A stretch of DNA of 5,473 nt from Planctomycetota bacterium. Lineage in GTDB: Bacteria > Planctomycetota > Phycisphaerae > Sedimentisphaerales > Anaerohalosphaeraceae. This document shows positions 1 through 5,473 of the stretch, piece after piece (position 1 is the stretch's first letter; each line of letters starts with the position of its first letter). The notes under the pieces were generated by a model that saw only the letters and a program-made list of their open reading frames with translations, made no database searches and was not told the origin of the DNA. The translations under genes were made by a program, and so were the position numbers. Location of the stretch: contig JAAYQH010000516.1 of the NCBI GenBank assembly GCA_012519365.1, forward strand, positions 1-5,473. Reading direction: 5' to 3'.

Positions 1-470
1 AGTACATCGTGATCGGCCGACACGGATGCGATAATCCAGTAATTCCACATCACCTCGGGACCTTCAATGTCCAGATACACGGTCCCTGTTTGGCCAGGCT
101 CAACCCATACCCCGCTGCTCGCCTGCCACCCGTTGACTTGTGTGGAAACAGCCAATATCAGTTGAAGCGCCCCGACAGGAGACGTATTTTTGAAGGACAG
201 TTTCCAACCTTTAGCCCCGCTTAGATCCGACGGCAGTTTAGAACCATCCAGCCGTTCGAATTGAAGCCACCAACTGTTAGCTGCGCTGGAAATGCCCGAG
301 ATGATGCCGTCGGCGCCGTTGATGGTCAGTTTCCCCGTATCCGACGTTGCACCGTTAAACGCCGACAATTCGAGGGAGTCCATCAAATAGTAGCCGTCCT
401 CATCAATAAATCCACCCCACACACACGCGACCACCGCAACCCACATGACCCATAGACTTAATGTTTTCAT
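1..470 (-). CDS. Exported beta-rich protein, possible lipoprotein (N-terminal part)
   Basis: The reading frame opens with ATG at 470 and runs without a stop off the left edge, giving 156 complete residues. The start is well supported: AAAGGAG (complement of 477-483) lies 6 bases upstream. Residues 1-20 (MKTLSLWVMWVAVVACVWGG) form an export signal. V13-V14-A15-C16 fits a loose lipobox, so the mature protein may be lipid-anchored at Cys16; ordinary signal-peptidase cleavage a few residues later is the alternative. Residues 25-156 are rich in alternating hydrophobic/polar strands, Trp and Gly, e.g. GWKLSFKN at 88-95, followed by a VEPGQTGTVYLDI turn-strand at 123-135. This pattern is common in jelly-roll, galactose-binding-like modules, but I do not recognise a specific family. 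The gene lies 76 bp downstream of the FecR gene on the same strand and may be co-transcribed with it. The rest of the protein, and any anchor or catalytic domain, lies outside the window. Confidence 0.8.
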   Translation of the reverse strand, partial: MKTLSLWVMWVAVVACVWGGFIDEDGYYLMDSLELSAFNGATSDTGKLTINGADGIISGISSAANSWWLQFERLDGSKLPSDLSGAKGWKLSFKNTSPVGALQLILAVSTQVNGWQASSGVWVEPGQTGTVYLDIEGPEVMWNYWIIASVSADHDV

Positions 471-476
471 CTGACT

Positions 477-483
477 CTCCTTT
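477..483 (-). promoter_or_regulatory. Ribosome binding site of the exported protein gene
   Basis: The minus strand reads AAAGGAG followed by six bases and then ATG at 470. This strong Shine-Dalgarno sequence fixes the start of a gene whose 3' end is missing and shows that it is translated independently of the FecR gene upstream. Confidence 0.75.
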
Positions 484-546
484 CAAAATAAGAAGTTTCG
501 TTTTCTCCAAACACACCGCATACAGTTTTAAGACTCCAACATCGCG

Positions 547-2244
547 TTATTTCGCACAGGGAGCCATTTCAAGAATCGGCGACTCAAAAATGCCCCAGTC
601 AAAACTGGTGTTGTCGCCGCCATCCGTCACAGCCACTGTCAAAAACCGGTTTTCCGGGCGAATAGGAATAGCAATCGTTTGCGGCTTATTCGCCCCACCG
701 GAAAATAAATGATGATAGACCACTTGGCCGTCCAGCAGCACCCAAAATTCCTGGCGCATTGCTGCCATGACATTATGCGCCACGCCGCACCGCGTCTTAA
801 ACGTCCTGATCTCCGCATTTTTGGAACGTCGGATCGGATCCAAATCAAAGGTAATACCCGCATTGGAATGTATCACAATCCGCGGCACATCATCGGGTCG
901 ATCCGAGGTCTTGGCGGCCAAAGAGACTTTGACCTGCTCTTCATACAGCACTTGGCCGTCTTCATTAAGGGCCACATGATGAATCATCGGCCACGTGGTA
1001 ATATCGCTCCAGTAAGTCCCTGCCGTCGGGCCAAATGCACGGCAAAAATGGCCGGCGGAACTGACGACAGTCGGGCCGTTCGGCACAAATACGCCATCGA
1101 CAAAACGTCGCTGTTCCACCGGCTCGAAATGACCGGATCCGGAACGATCGAAATCCTGCACAAAATCGCTATGGACTTGTCCCGAACCCGGATCGATCCC
1201 CTCCTTTGAAGGCACGCTGTTGGACAGACCATCCCCGCCGGCAACAATGTCAGCCAGACAAACAGGCGGGCCATGCCGGATAGAACGGCTTTTCGAATCG
1301 ATTCCCTGAACAAATTTATAGTATTCAAAATCCGTGCTCGTAACAGCACCGCTGAAAGGCTCTATCTTGCGAGCCTGCCTCTGGTGGATAATAACGCTTT
1401 CCTGCGTATCCCAGGACCGGCCCGCCACCAGATTAACTTTGCCCTGGTGAACGTGCACCTCGCTGCCCTGATCGGAGTTCACGAAAACACCAAATGACGT
1501 ACCCAGATCTACCACACTGCCTTGCGGCGTATCAATGGTAAAACCGATTGCACCGCTCGGCACATGGGCAAACGCCTTTCCCGAAACGAGCAGCATCGTT
1601 TTATGACTTAACGGCGCAAATTCACAGGGCGCTTCCATCAAAACTTCGACACCCGAATCAAATCGCACTTTAACAACACCCTCTGCAAGCCGGTATCTCT
1701 TGGCTCGCATATCCTGCCCGATATGCAAACCTTCCGTCCCTTTACCCATCCAGCGGGCATCAATCGCATCAGCAAGCGTCCCCACAATCGGCGCCGGCGG
1801 GGGCAGCAGCAGCACGTAACACACCAAACACACCAGCGCCGCGGTTACAGCCAATACTGTATACAACGGCCGCCTTTTGAGTCGTGGGGACAAGCGATCC
1901 CCAGTCGTAACGGGGCGCAGCTCAGAAGGATCTTTTTTAGGACGAACAACAGGCTCAAGGGCGATCGGCTCTGCTGTCCGTTCATTTCGCGCTAATTCCG
2001 CCCACAATGTCTCGTCCAAAACCCCCTCATCATCCCGACAGGACAAAACCGCTGTTTTCTCGGCCAGCCGACGCAATCCCAGATGCAAATGGATACACTC
2101 CAGATAGTACCGTCTGGCCTTGGGGTTTTCGCGCAGCAGCGTGTCAAGATACGCCGTCTGTTCAGGCTGAATAGTGCCCTCCAGCGACATGGCCAGAAGC
2201 CGACGAATGCTGTCATAGATGGATTCATCCCCATGCGTATTCAT
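547..2244 (-). CDS. FecR-domain membrane protein with C-terminal NPCBM-like module (putative anti-sigma factor)
   Basis: This 565-residue protein probably senses an extracytoplasmic signal and controls the sigma factor encoded just upstream. Residues 8-62 are helical and contain a motif resembling PVC FecR N-termini (LEGTIQPEQTAYLDTLL, then NPKARRYYLEC), which would be the cytoplasmic sigma-binding part. A basic stretch (RLKRRP, 121-126) precedes a single membrane helix at about 127-148. The FecR domain covers about 165-290, with the characteristic DTPQGSVVDLGTSFGV (238-253) and VHVHQGKVNL (263-272). Residues 325-425 contain a linker (GGDGL; FVDGVFVPNG at 381-390; SSAGHF) that I recall from planctomycete FecR proteins. 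Residues about 453-560 resemble NPCBM (GITFDLDPIR at 463-472; WVLLDGQVVY; VTDGGDNTSFDW at 539-550). The topology would place FecR and NPCBM outside the inner membrane. Its ATG overlaps the sigma stop codon (ATGA, 2241-2244), so translation is probably coupled; only a weak GATGAG lies upstream. The FecR assignment is firm; the sigma-binding role and glycan ligand are inferred. Confidence 0.9.
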   Translation of the reverse strand: MNTHGDESIYDSIRRLLAMSLEGTIQPEQTAYLDTLLRENPKARRYYLECIHLHLGLRRLAEKTAVLSCRDDEGVLDETLWAELARNERTAEPIALEPVVRPKKDPSELRPVTTGDRLSPRLKRRPLYTVLAVTAALVCLVCYVLLLPPPAPIVGTLADAIDARWMGKGTEGLHIGQDMRAKRYRLAEGVVKVRFDSGVEVLMEAPCEFAPLSHKTMLLVSGKAFAHVPSGAIGFTIDTPQGSVVDLGTSFGVFVNSDQGSEVHVHQGKVNLVAGRSWDTQESVIIHQRQARKIEPFSGAVTSTDFEYYKFVQGIDSKSRSIRHGPPVCLADIVAGGDGLSNSVPSKEGIDPGSGQVHSDFVQDFDRSGSGHFEPVEQRRFVDGVFVPNGPTVVSSAGHFCRAFGPTAGTYWSDITTWPMIHHVALNEDGQVLYEEQVKVSLAAKTSDRPDDVPRIVIHSNAGITFDLDPIRRSKNAEIRTFKTRCGVAHNVMAAMRQEFWVLLDGQVVYHHLFSGGANKPQTIAIPIRPENRFLTVAVTDGGDNTSFDWGIFESPILEMAPCAK

Positions 2245-2789
2245 AGCTCATCACATGCCAGAGTTTGACGGATACACCGCAGCAGAAGATCCATCAGCCG
2301 ACTGCCGTGACGATACACCGCACCCACCGAGGCACCGATAAGACGAGCGACAGTTTTGGCCGAGGCGCCCTGGGAATAACGCAGTTGGAGAAATTCCTGA
2401 TCTTTTTGCGGCAGATGCTTAATGCATTTTTGCAAGGCCTGAAACCTCGCCTGCATTTGATGTTCGAGGTGCTTATTGTCTTCAATGAGAAGATCGTGCG
2501 TCTTTTCGCTCAGGACAATCCGCGATCGGCTGCGGTCTTTTTGAAACCGCATCACCTGGAATTTGGCAATGGTTACCGCCCATGCGACAAAATTGGTCCC
2601 CGGCTCAAAACGGTCAAAATTCTTCCACATCAGTGTCGCAGTTTCCTGCATGATATCATCGGCATCCGCGTCATTGGGAACCATACTCAACACAAACGCA
2701 TGAATCCGATAGTAATTGGCCGTCAGCAGGTCAACAAAAGACGCTTTCTCTTTGGAAAAATCACTGCCTGTTTCGTTGTCTGGCTTCAT
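2241..2789 (-). CDS. ECF RNA polymerase sigma factor, Rhodopirellula/Verrucomicrobium type
   Basis: A 182-residue ECF-type sigma-70 factor that would direct RNA polymerase to a small regulon. Sigma region 2 spans about residues 18-86: FVDLLTANYYRIHAFVLSMV, then the region 2.2-like DADDIMQETATLMWKNFDRF (42-61), then FVAWAVTIAKFQVMRF (67-82) for promoter melting and -10 contact. A charged linker follows. Region 4 (about 115-172) contains the helix-turn-helix TVARLIGASVGAVYRHGSRL (146-165) for -35 recognition. There is no C-terminal extension. The pattern agrees with the family described from Rhodopirellula and Verrucomicrobium (TIGR02989, from memory). ATG at 2789 is chosen because no other in-frame start fits and region 2 begins soon after it. 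However, the nearest purine-rich tract (CAGGGG) is about 15 bases upstream, farther than usual, so translation may be weak or regulated. The downstream FecR gene overlaps by four bases, the usual arrangement for an ECF factor and its antagonist. Targets cannot be read from the window. Confidence 0.92.
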   Translation of the reverse strand: MKPDNETGSDFSKEKASFVDLLTANYYRIHAFVLSMVPNDADADDIMQETATLMWKNFDRFEPGTNFVAWAVTIAKFQVMRFQKDRSRSRIVLSEKTHDLLIEDNKHLEHQMQARFQALQKCIKHLPQKDQEFLQLRYSQGASAKTVARLIGASVGAVYRHGSRLMDLLLRCIRQTLACDEL

Positions 2790-2821
2790 AACCGGCGCAC
2801 ATTACCCCTGACTTATAGAAG

Positions 2822-2840
2822 ATTCGCCACACAGGCGAAT
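2822..2840. repeat. Perfect 7-bp inverted repeat upstream of the sigma gene
   Basis: ATTCGCC (2822-2828) and GGCGAAT (2834-2840) are perfect reverse complements around the 5-base loop ACACA. The repeat lies 33 bases upstream of the sigma ATG and abuts or overlaps the candidate -10 element and start point. It could be an operator for a dimeric regulator or a small hairpin at the 5' end of the sigma mRNA. It has no U-run on the minus strand, so it is a poor candidate for an intrinsic terminator of the GH3 gene. Confidence 0.6.
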
Positions 2841-2868
2841 ATTACACCTTTCATAAATCTATAGCCAA
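2839..2868 (-). promoter_or_regulatory. Candidate promoter of the sigma/FecR operon
   Basis: On the minus strand TTGGCT (complement of 2863-2868) is followed by an 18-base spacer and TAATAT (complement of 2839-2844), a reasonable match to housekeeping -35/-10 elements. Transcription would begin near 2832, about 43 bases before the sigma ATG. Other pairings are possible in this A/T-rich stretch (for example a TATAGA at about 2857-2862), and an ECF-type autoregulated promoter cannot be excluded. Confidence 0.35.
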
Positions 2869-2937
2869 ACCTGCCCGCAATTTGCGCCTATTTTTTGAAA
2901 TGGGGCATTTTTTTATCTCATTGTCAGGGTCGCAATA

Positions 2938-4776
2938 TCAAAAACTCAGCCCAAACCCAAACGGGAAAAGAGGACTGTATTCTTTGTCGCCATAGTTAAT
3001 CGGGATTTGATCCATCGAACGCGGCCATGAAAAAGACAGTTTCCCGATCGGCTTGTAATCCCCGAACAGAACATCCGCGATGCCTTGCCCTTCCGTTCCC
3101 GGCAGCCACGCAGCGATGAAGGCATCGGCAAGCTCAAGCCCATCGTTAATAATTAAAGGCCGACCGGAAAACAGAACCACAACCGTCGGAACGCCCGCCT
3201 GCTTAACCTTCTTAATAACTGCCAAATCCTGTTCGGAAAGCGTCAAATCCTCCGCATCGCCCATCATTTCCGCATAAGGGGTTTCCCCCACCACTACCAC
3301 CGCTACATCGGCACCGGCCACGCCGGACCCGTCAGCGGTGTAGGTCACTTGCGTCTCTTTGGATACGGCATTGCGAATCGCCCCCAGCAGCGTCGTTCCG
3401 CCGGTCGTAATCGGCCCGCTACCGCCCTGCCAGTCGATCGTCCAGCCGCCGCACTGATTGCCAATGTCATCAGCGCTCTTGCCGGCCAGATGAATCCGCC
3501 CCATTGTTTTGGAAAGGGGCAGGGTTTGCCGCTCATTTTTCAGCAAAACCAGCGACTCGCGAACCGCCTGACGAGCCACCTGCCGGTGTTCCTTCGACCC
3601 TACGAGCCGATGCAGGCTTCGATCCGCCGTCTGCGGTCGGTTGGGATCCATCAGCCCCATCGCAAATTTAACCCGCAGGATACGGCTGACCGCGTCGTTG
3701 ACACGCTCTATCGGTACAACCCCCTCAGAAACCAATGCCTTAAGAGCCTCATAAAACCGGCGATACTCGGTCGGTTCCATCGCCATATCAATGCCGGCGT
3801 TGACCGCAATGCCCACAGCGGTTTTGAAATCCGGATCAATCTGGGCAATGGCGTTGTAATCGGAGATCACAAACCCCTCAAATCCCAATTCATTTTTCAA
3901 AACGGTCGTCAGCAAATATTTGTTGGCCGTGCATTTGACACCGTTCCAACCGCTGTAGGATGCCATGATACTGCCGACGCCGGCCTCAATGGCCGCTTTA
4001 TACGGCAATAAATGAATACGCCGAAGCGTGGCTTCGTCCAGCCGGGTATCGCCCTGATCCCATCGGCCATTGAGACCGGTTCCCGCCTGTGTCCCGCCGT
4101 CGCCGACAAAGTGTTTGGCACATGCCAATACGGACAAAGGATCACGTAAATCGGATCCCTGAAACCCGCGAACAGCCGCGGCTCCAAGCAGCGAGACCAA
4201 CTCCGGATTCTCAGAAAACCCCTCATAGGTTCGCCCCCACCGTTCATCACGCGGCACGGCAACACACGGCGCAAAAGTCCATTGAATGCCGGTGGCACGC
4301 ACTTCTCTGGCGGTAATTCGTGCAACCTCCTCCACCAGTTCCGGGTTACCGGTACAACCCAACCCGATATTATGGGGGAAAATAACCGCCCCAAGCACAT
4401 TATTATGTCCATGCACCGCATCAACACCGTACAACACCGGTATTTTCAAACGCGTCTGCATGGCCTGCTTTTGAACACGATCATACAAATCCGTCCAGGC
4501 CTTCAGACTGTTTCCTTCCTCCGGATCGCCGTTGCCTCCACTGAGCACTGACCCCAAATAGTATGTAGAAATGTCCGAAAACTCCTTTAAGCCGGTGATT
4601 TCCGCCTGTATCATTTGGCCGATTTTTTCCTCAAGCGTCATCTTCTCCAGCACCTTTTGGACTTGACTGTCGTAAGTGCGAAATGAGGGCTTGCTGTGTG
4701 CCCATGGGGTAGCCAACAGGAAAAATAGAACGAAAACATACACAATACAGGCAGGACTAATCCGATTTCTGGCCAT
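2938..4776 (-). CDS. Exported glycoside hydrolase family 3 beta-glucosidase / exo-beta-glucanase
   Basis: This 612-residue GH3 enzyme would release glucose from the non-reducing ends of beta-glucans or cello-oligosaccharides in the periplasm or outside the cell. A signal peptide covers residues 1-28 (hydrophobic core [12 protein letters not shown], likely cleavage after AHS). The (beta/alpha)8 domain (about 38-380) carries the substrate-binding residues of the barley ExoI subgroup: Asp119 in GVDAVHG, Arg179 in [14 protein letters not shown] and Lys221-His222 in AKHFVGDGG. The nucleophile is Asp306 in [10 protein letters not shown]. The second domain (about 405-612) has [10 protein letters not shown] (442-451) and [12 protein letters not shown] (496-507), in which Glu503 is the probable acid/base. 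It ends with FPFGFGLSF, the usual terminus of the two-domain form; no FnIII domain follows. The start is supported by AAGGAG 7 bases upstream. The gene diverges from nrdJ and precedes the sigma gene by 148 bp with no clear terminator between, so read-through is possible. The family is certain; the exact linkage specificity is not. Confidence 0.96.
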   Translation of the reverse strand: MARNRISPACIVYVFVLFFLLATPWAHSKPSFRTYDSQVQKVLEKMTLEEKIGQMIQAEITGLKEFSDISTYYLGSVLSGGNGDPEEGNSLKAWTDLYDRVQKQAMQTRLKIPVLYGVDAVHGHNNVLGAVIFPHNIGLGCTGNPELVEEVARITAREVRATGIQWTFAPCVAVPRDERWGRTYEGFSENPELVSLLGAAAVRGFQGSDLRDPLSVLACAKHFVGDGGTQAGTGLNGRWDQGDTRLDEATLRRIHLLPYKAAIEAGVGSIMASYSGWNGVKCTANKYLLTTVLKNELGFEGFVISDYNAIAQIDPDFKTAVGIAVNAGIDMAMEPTEYRRFYEALKALVSEGVVPIERVNDAVSRILRVKFAMGLMDPNRPQTADRSLHRLVGSKEHRQVARQAVRESLVLLKNERQTLPLSKTMGRIHLAGKSADDIGNQCGGWTIDWQGGSGPITTGGTTLLGAIRNAVSKETQVTYTADGSGVAGADVAVVVVGETPYAEMMGDAEDLTLSEQDLAVIKKVKQAGVPTVVVLFSGRPLIINDGLELADAFIAAWLPGTEGQGIADVLFGDYKPIGKLSFSWPRSMDQIPINYGDKEYSPLFPFGFGLSF

Positions 4777-4783
4777 TTCTTCT

Positions 4784-4789
4784 CTCCTT
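4784..4789 (-). promoter_or_regulatory. Ribosome binding site of the GH3 gene
   Basis: The minus strand reads AAGGAG, then seven bases, then ATG at 4776. This supports the chosen start and inclusion of the full signal peptide. Confidence 0.75.
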
Positions 4790-5013
4790 AGTTTAGTTTG
4801 AAATAGTCATTTAGCAATGTTCATCAACACCACCGACCACAACGCGTGAATGCGGCCTATAATACGATAGCCTTTTTGCATATTTTTCCACTCTTTTGAG
4901 AAAAAAACAAACGCTAAAAATGGATTTGAGCAAATTTCCCAAAAAAATACGCATATAGGTTCAATAACTGCAAGAACTAACAAAAATCTCATATTTTTTC
5001 ACCAATTTTTTGC

Positions 5014-5043
5014 TTGTCCGCCGACCCGCACCCGAGATAAAAT
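5014..5043 (+). promoter_or_regulatory. Alternative upstream promoter candidate for nrdJ
   Basis: TTGTCC (5014-5019), an 18-base spacer and TAAAAT (5038-5043) form a possible sigma-70 promoter. Transcription would begin near 5050, placing both NrdR-like boxes just downstream of the start point. It is an alternative to, or tandem with, the promoter at 5071-5099. Confidence 0.3.
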
Positions 5044-5057
5044 AGCGTAGTAATAAA

Positions 5058-5073
5058 CGGCTATATATTGTTG
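5058..5073 (+). promoter_or_regulatory. NrdR-box-like site 1 upstream of nrdJ
   Basis: The 16-mer CGGCTATATATTGTTG matches the central and right-hand core (CTATATATTGT) of the NrdR consensus, roughly ACACTATATATTGTGT from memory; the outer left bases differ. NrdR is the zinc-finger/ATP-cone repressor of bacterial ribonucleotide reductase genes and typically binds paired boxes. The site is paired with a second copy 32 bp downstream. Confidence 0.75.
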
Positions 5074-5099
5074 TTTCAAGAAAACACTTAATCTATATA
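5071..5099 (+). promoter_or_regulatory. Probable nrdJ promoter
   Basis: TTGTTT (5071-5076), a 17-base spacer and TATATA (5094-5099) make a good sigma-70-type promoter. Transcription would start near 5106, leaving a short leader of about 20 bases that contains the ribosome binding site. The -35 overlaps the end of NrdR-like box 1, and the -10 lies inside box 2, so repressor binding would block polymerase directly. Such a short leader leaves no room for a riboswitch. Confidence 0.55.
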
Positions 5100-5105
5100 T
5101 TGTGG
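5090..5105 (+). promoter_or_regulatory. NrdR-box-like site 2 upstream of nrdJ
   Basis: The 16-mer AATCTATATATTGTGG fits the NrdR consensus at about 13 of 16 positions (consensus from memory). It shares a perfect 11-base core, CTATATATTGT, with site 1, and 15 of 16 bases match over the longer stretches 5061-5076 and 5093-5108. The start-to-start distance is 32 bp, three helical turns, the same face-of-helix spacing known for paired NrdR boxes. It ends 19 bases before the nrdJ start codon. Confidence 0.8.
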
Positions 5106-5112
5106 TTTACAC

Positions 5113-5118
5113 GGAGGA
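5113..5118 (+). promoter_or_regulatory. Ribosome binding site of nrdJ
   Basis: GGAGGA lies six bases before the ATG at 5125. This is a near-ideal Shine-Dalgarno sequence and fixes the nrdJ start. Confidence 0.85.
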
Positions 5119-5124
5119 CTCATA

Positions 5125-5473
5125 ATGTCAGACCAACGGATTACCAACACCCATCTCAACCCGATCAATGCTGGTTTGCAACCCTGTAAGAAGCCGCCGT
5201 CGGCCAAGCAGTCGGGACTGAAAATTGAGCCGCATTTTTCAACGCCCGGCGTGCATCCCTTTGAACAAATTGAATGGGAAACACGACAAGCCAAAATCAC
5301 CGATGAAACCGGCAAGGTCATTTTTGAGCAGAATGACTGCGAAGTGCCGGCGTTTTGGAGCCAATTGGCGACAAAAGTTGTCGTGAGCAAGTATTTTTAC
5401 GGCGATATTCACTCTAACCAACGGGAAAATTCGGTCAAACAACTTATTCACCGCGTCTGTCGGGCGATTGCCG
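5125..5473 (+). CDS. nrdJ: Class II (adenosylcobalamin-dependent) ribonucleotide reductase, N-terminal part
   Basis: The frame begins with ATG at 5125 and runs to the right edge, giving 116 residues. The enzyme reduces ribonucleotides to deoxyribonucleotides in the cytoplasm using adenosylcobalamin as the radical source, independently of oxygen. The visible part matches the N-terminus of the family: GVHPFEQIEWETRQAKITDE (42-61), then GKVIFEQNDCEVPAFWSQ (63-80), ATKVVVSKYFYGD (82-94) and ENSVKQLIHRVCRAI (101-115). The first 35 residues are a variable, basic extension (CKKPPSAKQSG at 21-31) without the VxKRDG signature of an ATP-cone, so no N-terminal allosteric ATP-cone is evident. The catalytic cysteines and C-terminal redox cysteines lie beyond the window. 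The gene diverges from the GH3 gene and is preceded by paired NrdR-like boxes, which independently supports the call. A class II enzyme suits an anaerobe or an organism facing changing oxygen. Confidence 0.93.
   Translation, partial: MSDQRITNTHLNPINAGLQPCKKPPSAKQSGLKIEPHFSTPGVHPFEQIEWETRQAKITDETGKVIFEQNDCEVPAFWSQLATKVVVSKYFYGDIHSNQRENSVKQLIHRVCRAIA

Larger units (their letters stand above)
4777..5124. other. Divergent A/T-rich intergenic region between the GH3 gene and nrdJ
   Basis: These 348 bases separate two divergent genes. The nrdJ-proximal part (5010-5118) holds promoter-like elements, two NrdR-box-like sites and the nrdJ ribosome binding site. The middle (about 4870-5010) contains many short A- and T-tracts (e.g. 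4873-4877, 4883-4887, 4901-4907, 4941-4947, 4993-4998) that could bend the DNA, and a short palindrome CTCTTTTGAG (4891-4900). The GH3 promoter must lie here, but no -35/-10 pair on the minus strand stands out; TATTAT (complement of 4859-4864) is a possible -10 without a good -35. I see no tRNA, small RNA or cobalamin riboswitch. Confidence 0.6.

Noticed and set aside
2265..2864. A 199-codon plus-strand frame opposite the sigma gene
   Set aside because: It is antisense to a clear sigma factor, its protein has no recognisable motif and biased composition, and there is no fitting ribosome binding site.
2898..2914. AAATG-GGG-CATTT followed by T's, resembling a small terminator
   Set aside because: The stem is only 5 weak base pairs and the T-run is on the plus strand, whereas the adjoining genes are transcribed on the minus strand.
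3349..4011. A 220-codon plus-strand frame opposite the GH3 gene
   Set aside because: The opposite strand encodes conserved GH3 motifs throughout this span, and the antisense product resembles nothing.
4807..4992. A 61-codon minus-strand reading frame with a hydrophobic start, ending 30 bp before the GH3 ATG
   Set aside because: It lies in A/T-rich intergenic DNA where Phe/Leu/Ile-rich frames arise by chance, shows no family signature, and has only a weak GGTGA upstream. It overlaps the region expected to hold the GH3 promoter. Conservation in relatives would be needed to revive it.
5040..5124. Possible cobalamin riboswitch ahead of the B12-dependent enzyme
   Set aside because: The space is too short, no B12-box-like sequence is visible, and such riboswitches normally control B12 synthesis or uptake genes or B12-independent isozymes rather than nrdJ.
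5088..5451. Overlapping minus-strand frames of 100 and 70 codons
   Set aside because: The plus strand here encodes the conserved N-terminus of class II ribonucleotide reductase, with a strong ribosome binding site; the antisense frames are shadows.

Overview
The window looks like a chromosomal segment from a bacterium of the PVC group, most likely planctomycete-like (Phycisphaerae/Sedimentisphaerales or a related anaerobic carbohydrate degrader). The grounds are a sigma factor of the Rhodopirellula/Verrucomicrobium ECF type, a FecR protein with the layout typical of that group (cytoplasmic anti-sigma-like N-terminus, one membrane helix, FecR domain, C-terminal carbohydrate-binding-like module), and a secreted family 3 glycosidase. 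The assignment rests on remembered family features, not on a search.

Layout: four genes lie on the minus strand and one on the plus strand. Reading along the minus strand from right to left: a complete exported GH3 beta-glucosidase/exo-glucanase (4776-2938); a 148-bp gap with a candidate promoter and a perfect inverted repeat; an ECF sigma factor (2789-2241); a FecR/NPCBM membrane protein (2244-547) that overlaps the sigma gene by the four bases ATGA; and, after 76 bp, the start of a small exported protein, possibly a lipoprotein (470 to beyond position 1), cut by the window edge. On the plus strand, diverging from the GH3 gene across a 348-bp A/T-rich intergenic region, is the N-terminal part of a class II (adenosylcobalamin-dependent) ribonucleotide reductase, nrdJ (5125 to beyond 5473).

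How the parts may work together: the sigma factor and the FecR protein form a translationally coupled regulator pair. The FecR protein would hold the sigma factor at the inner membrane face and sense something outside it; the NPCBM-like domain suggests a glycan or sugar ligand. The flanking exported proteins (GH3 enzyme and the beta-rich secreted protein) are plausible targets or partners, so the minus-strand cluster reads as a small polysaccharide-sensing and -degrading locus. The nrdJ gene is functionally separate. Its upstream region holds the clearest regulatory signal in the window: two NrdR-box-like sites exactly 32 bp apart, the second covering a good -10 element.

I see no RNA genes, CRISPR arrays, insertion sequences or convincing intrinsic terminators.
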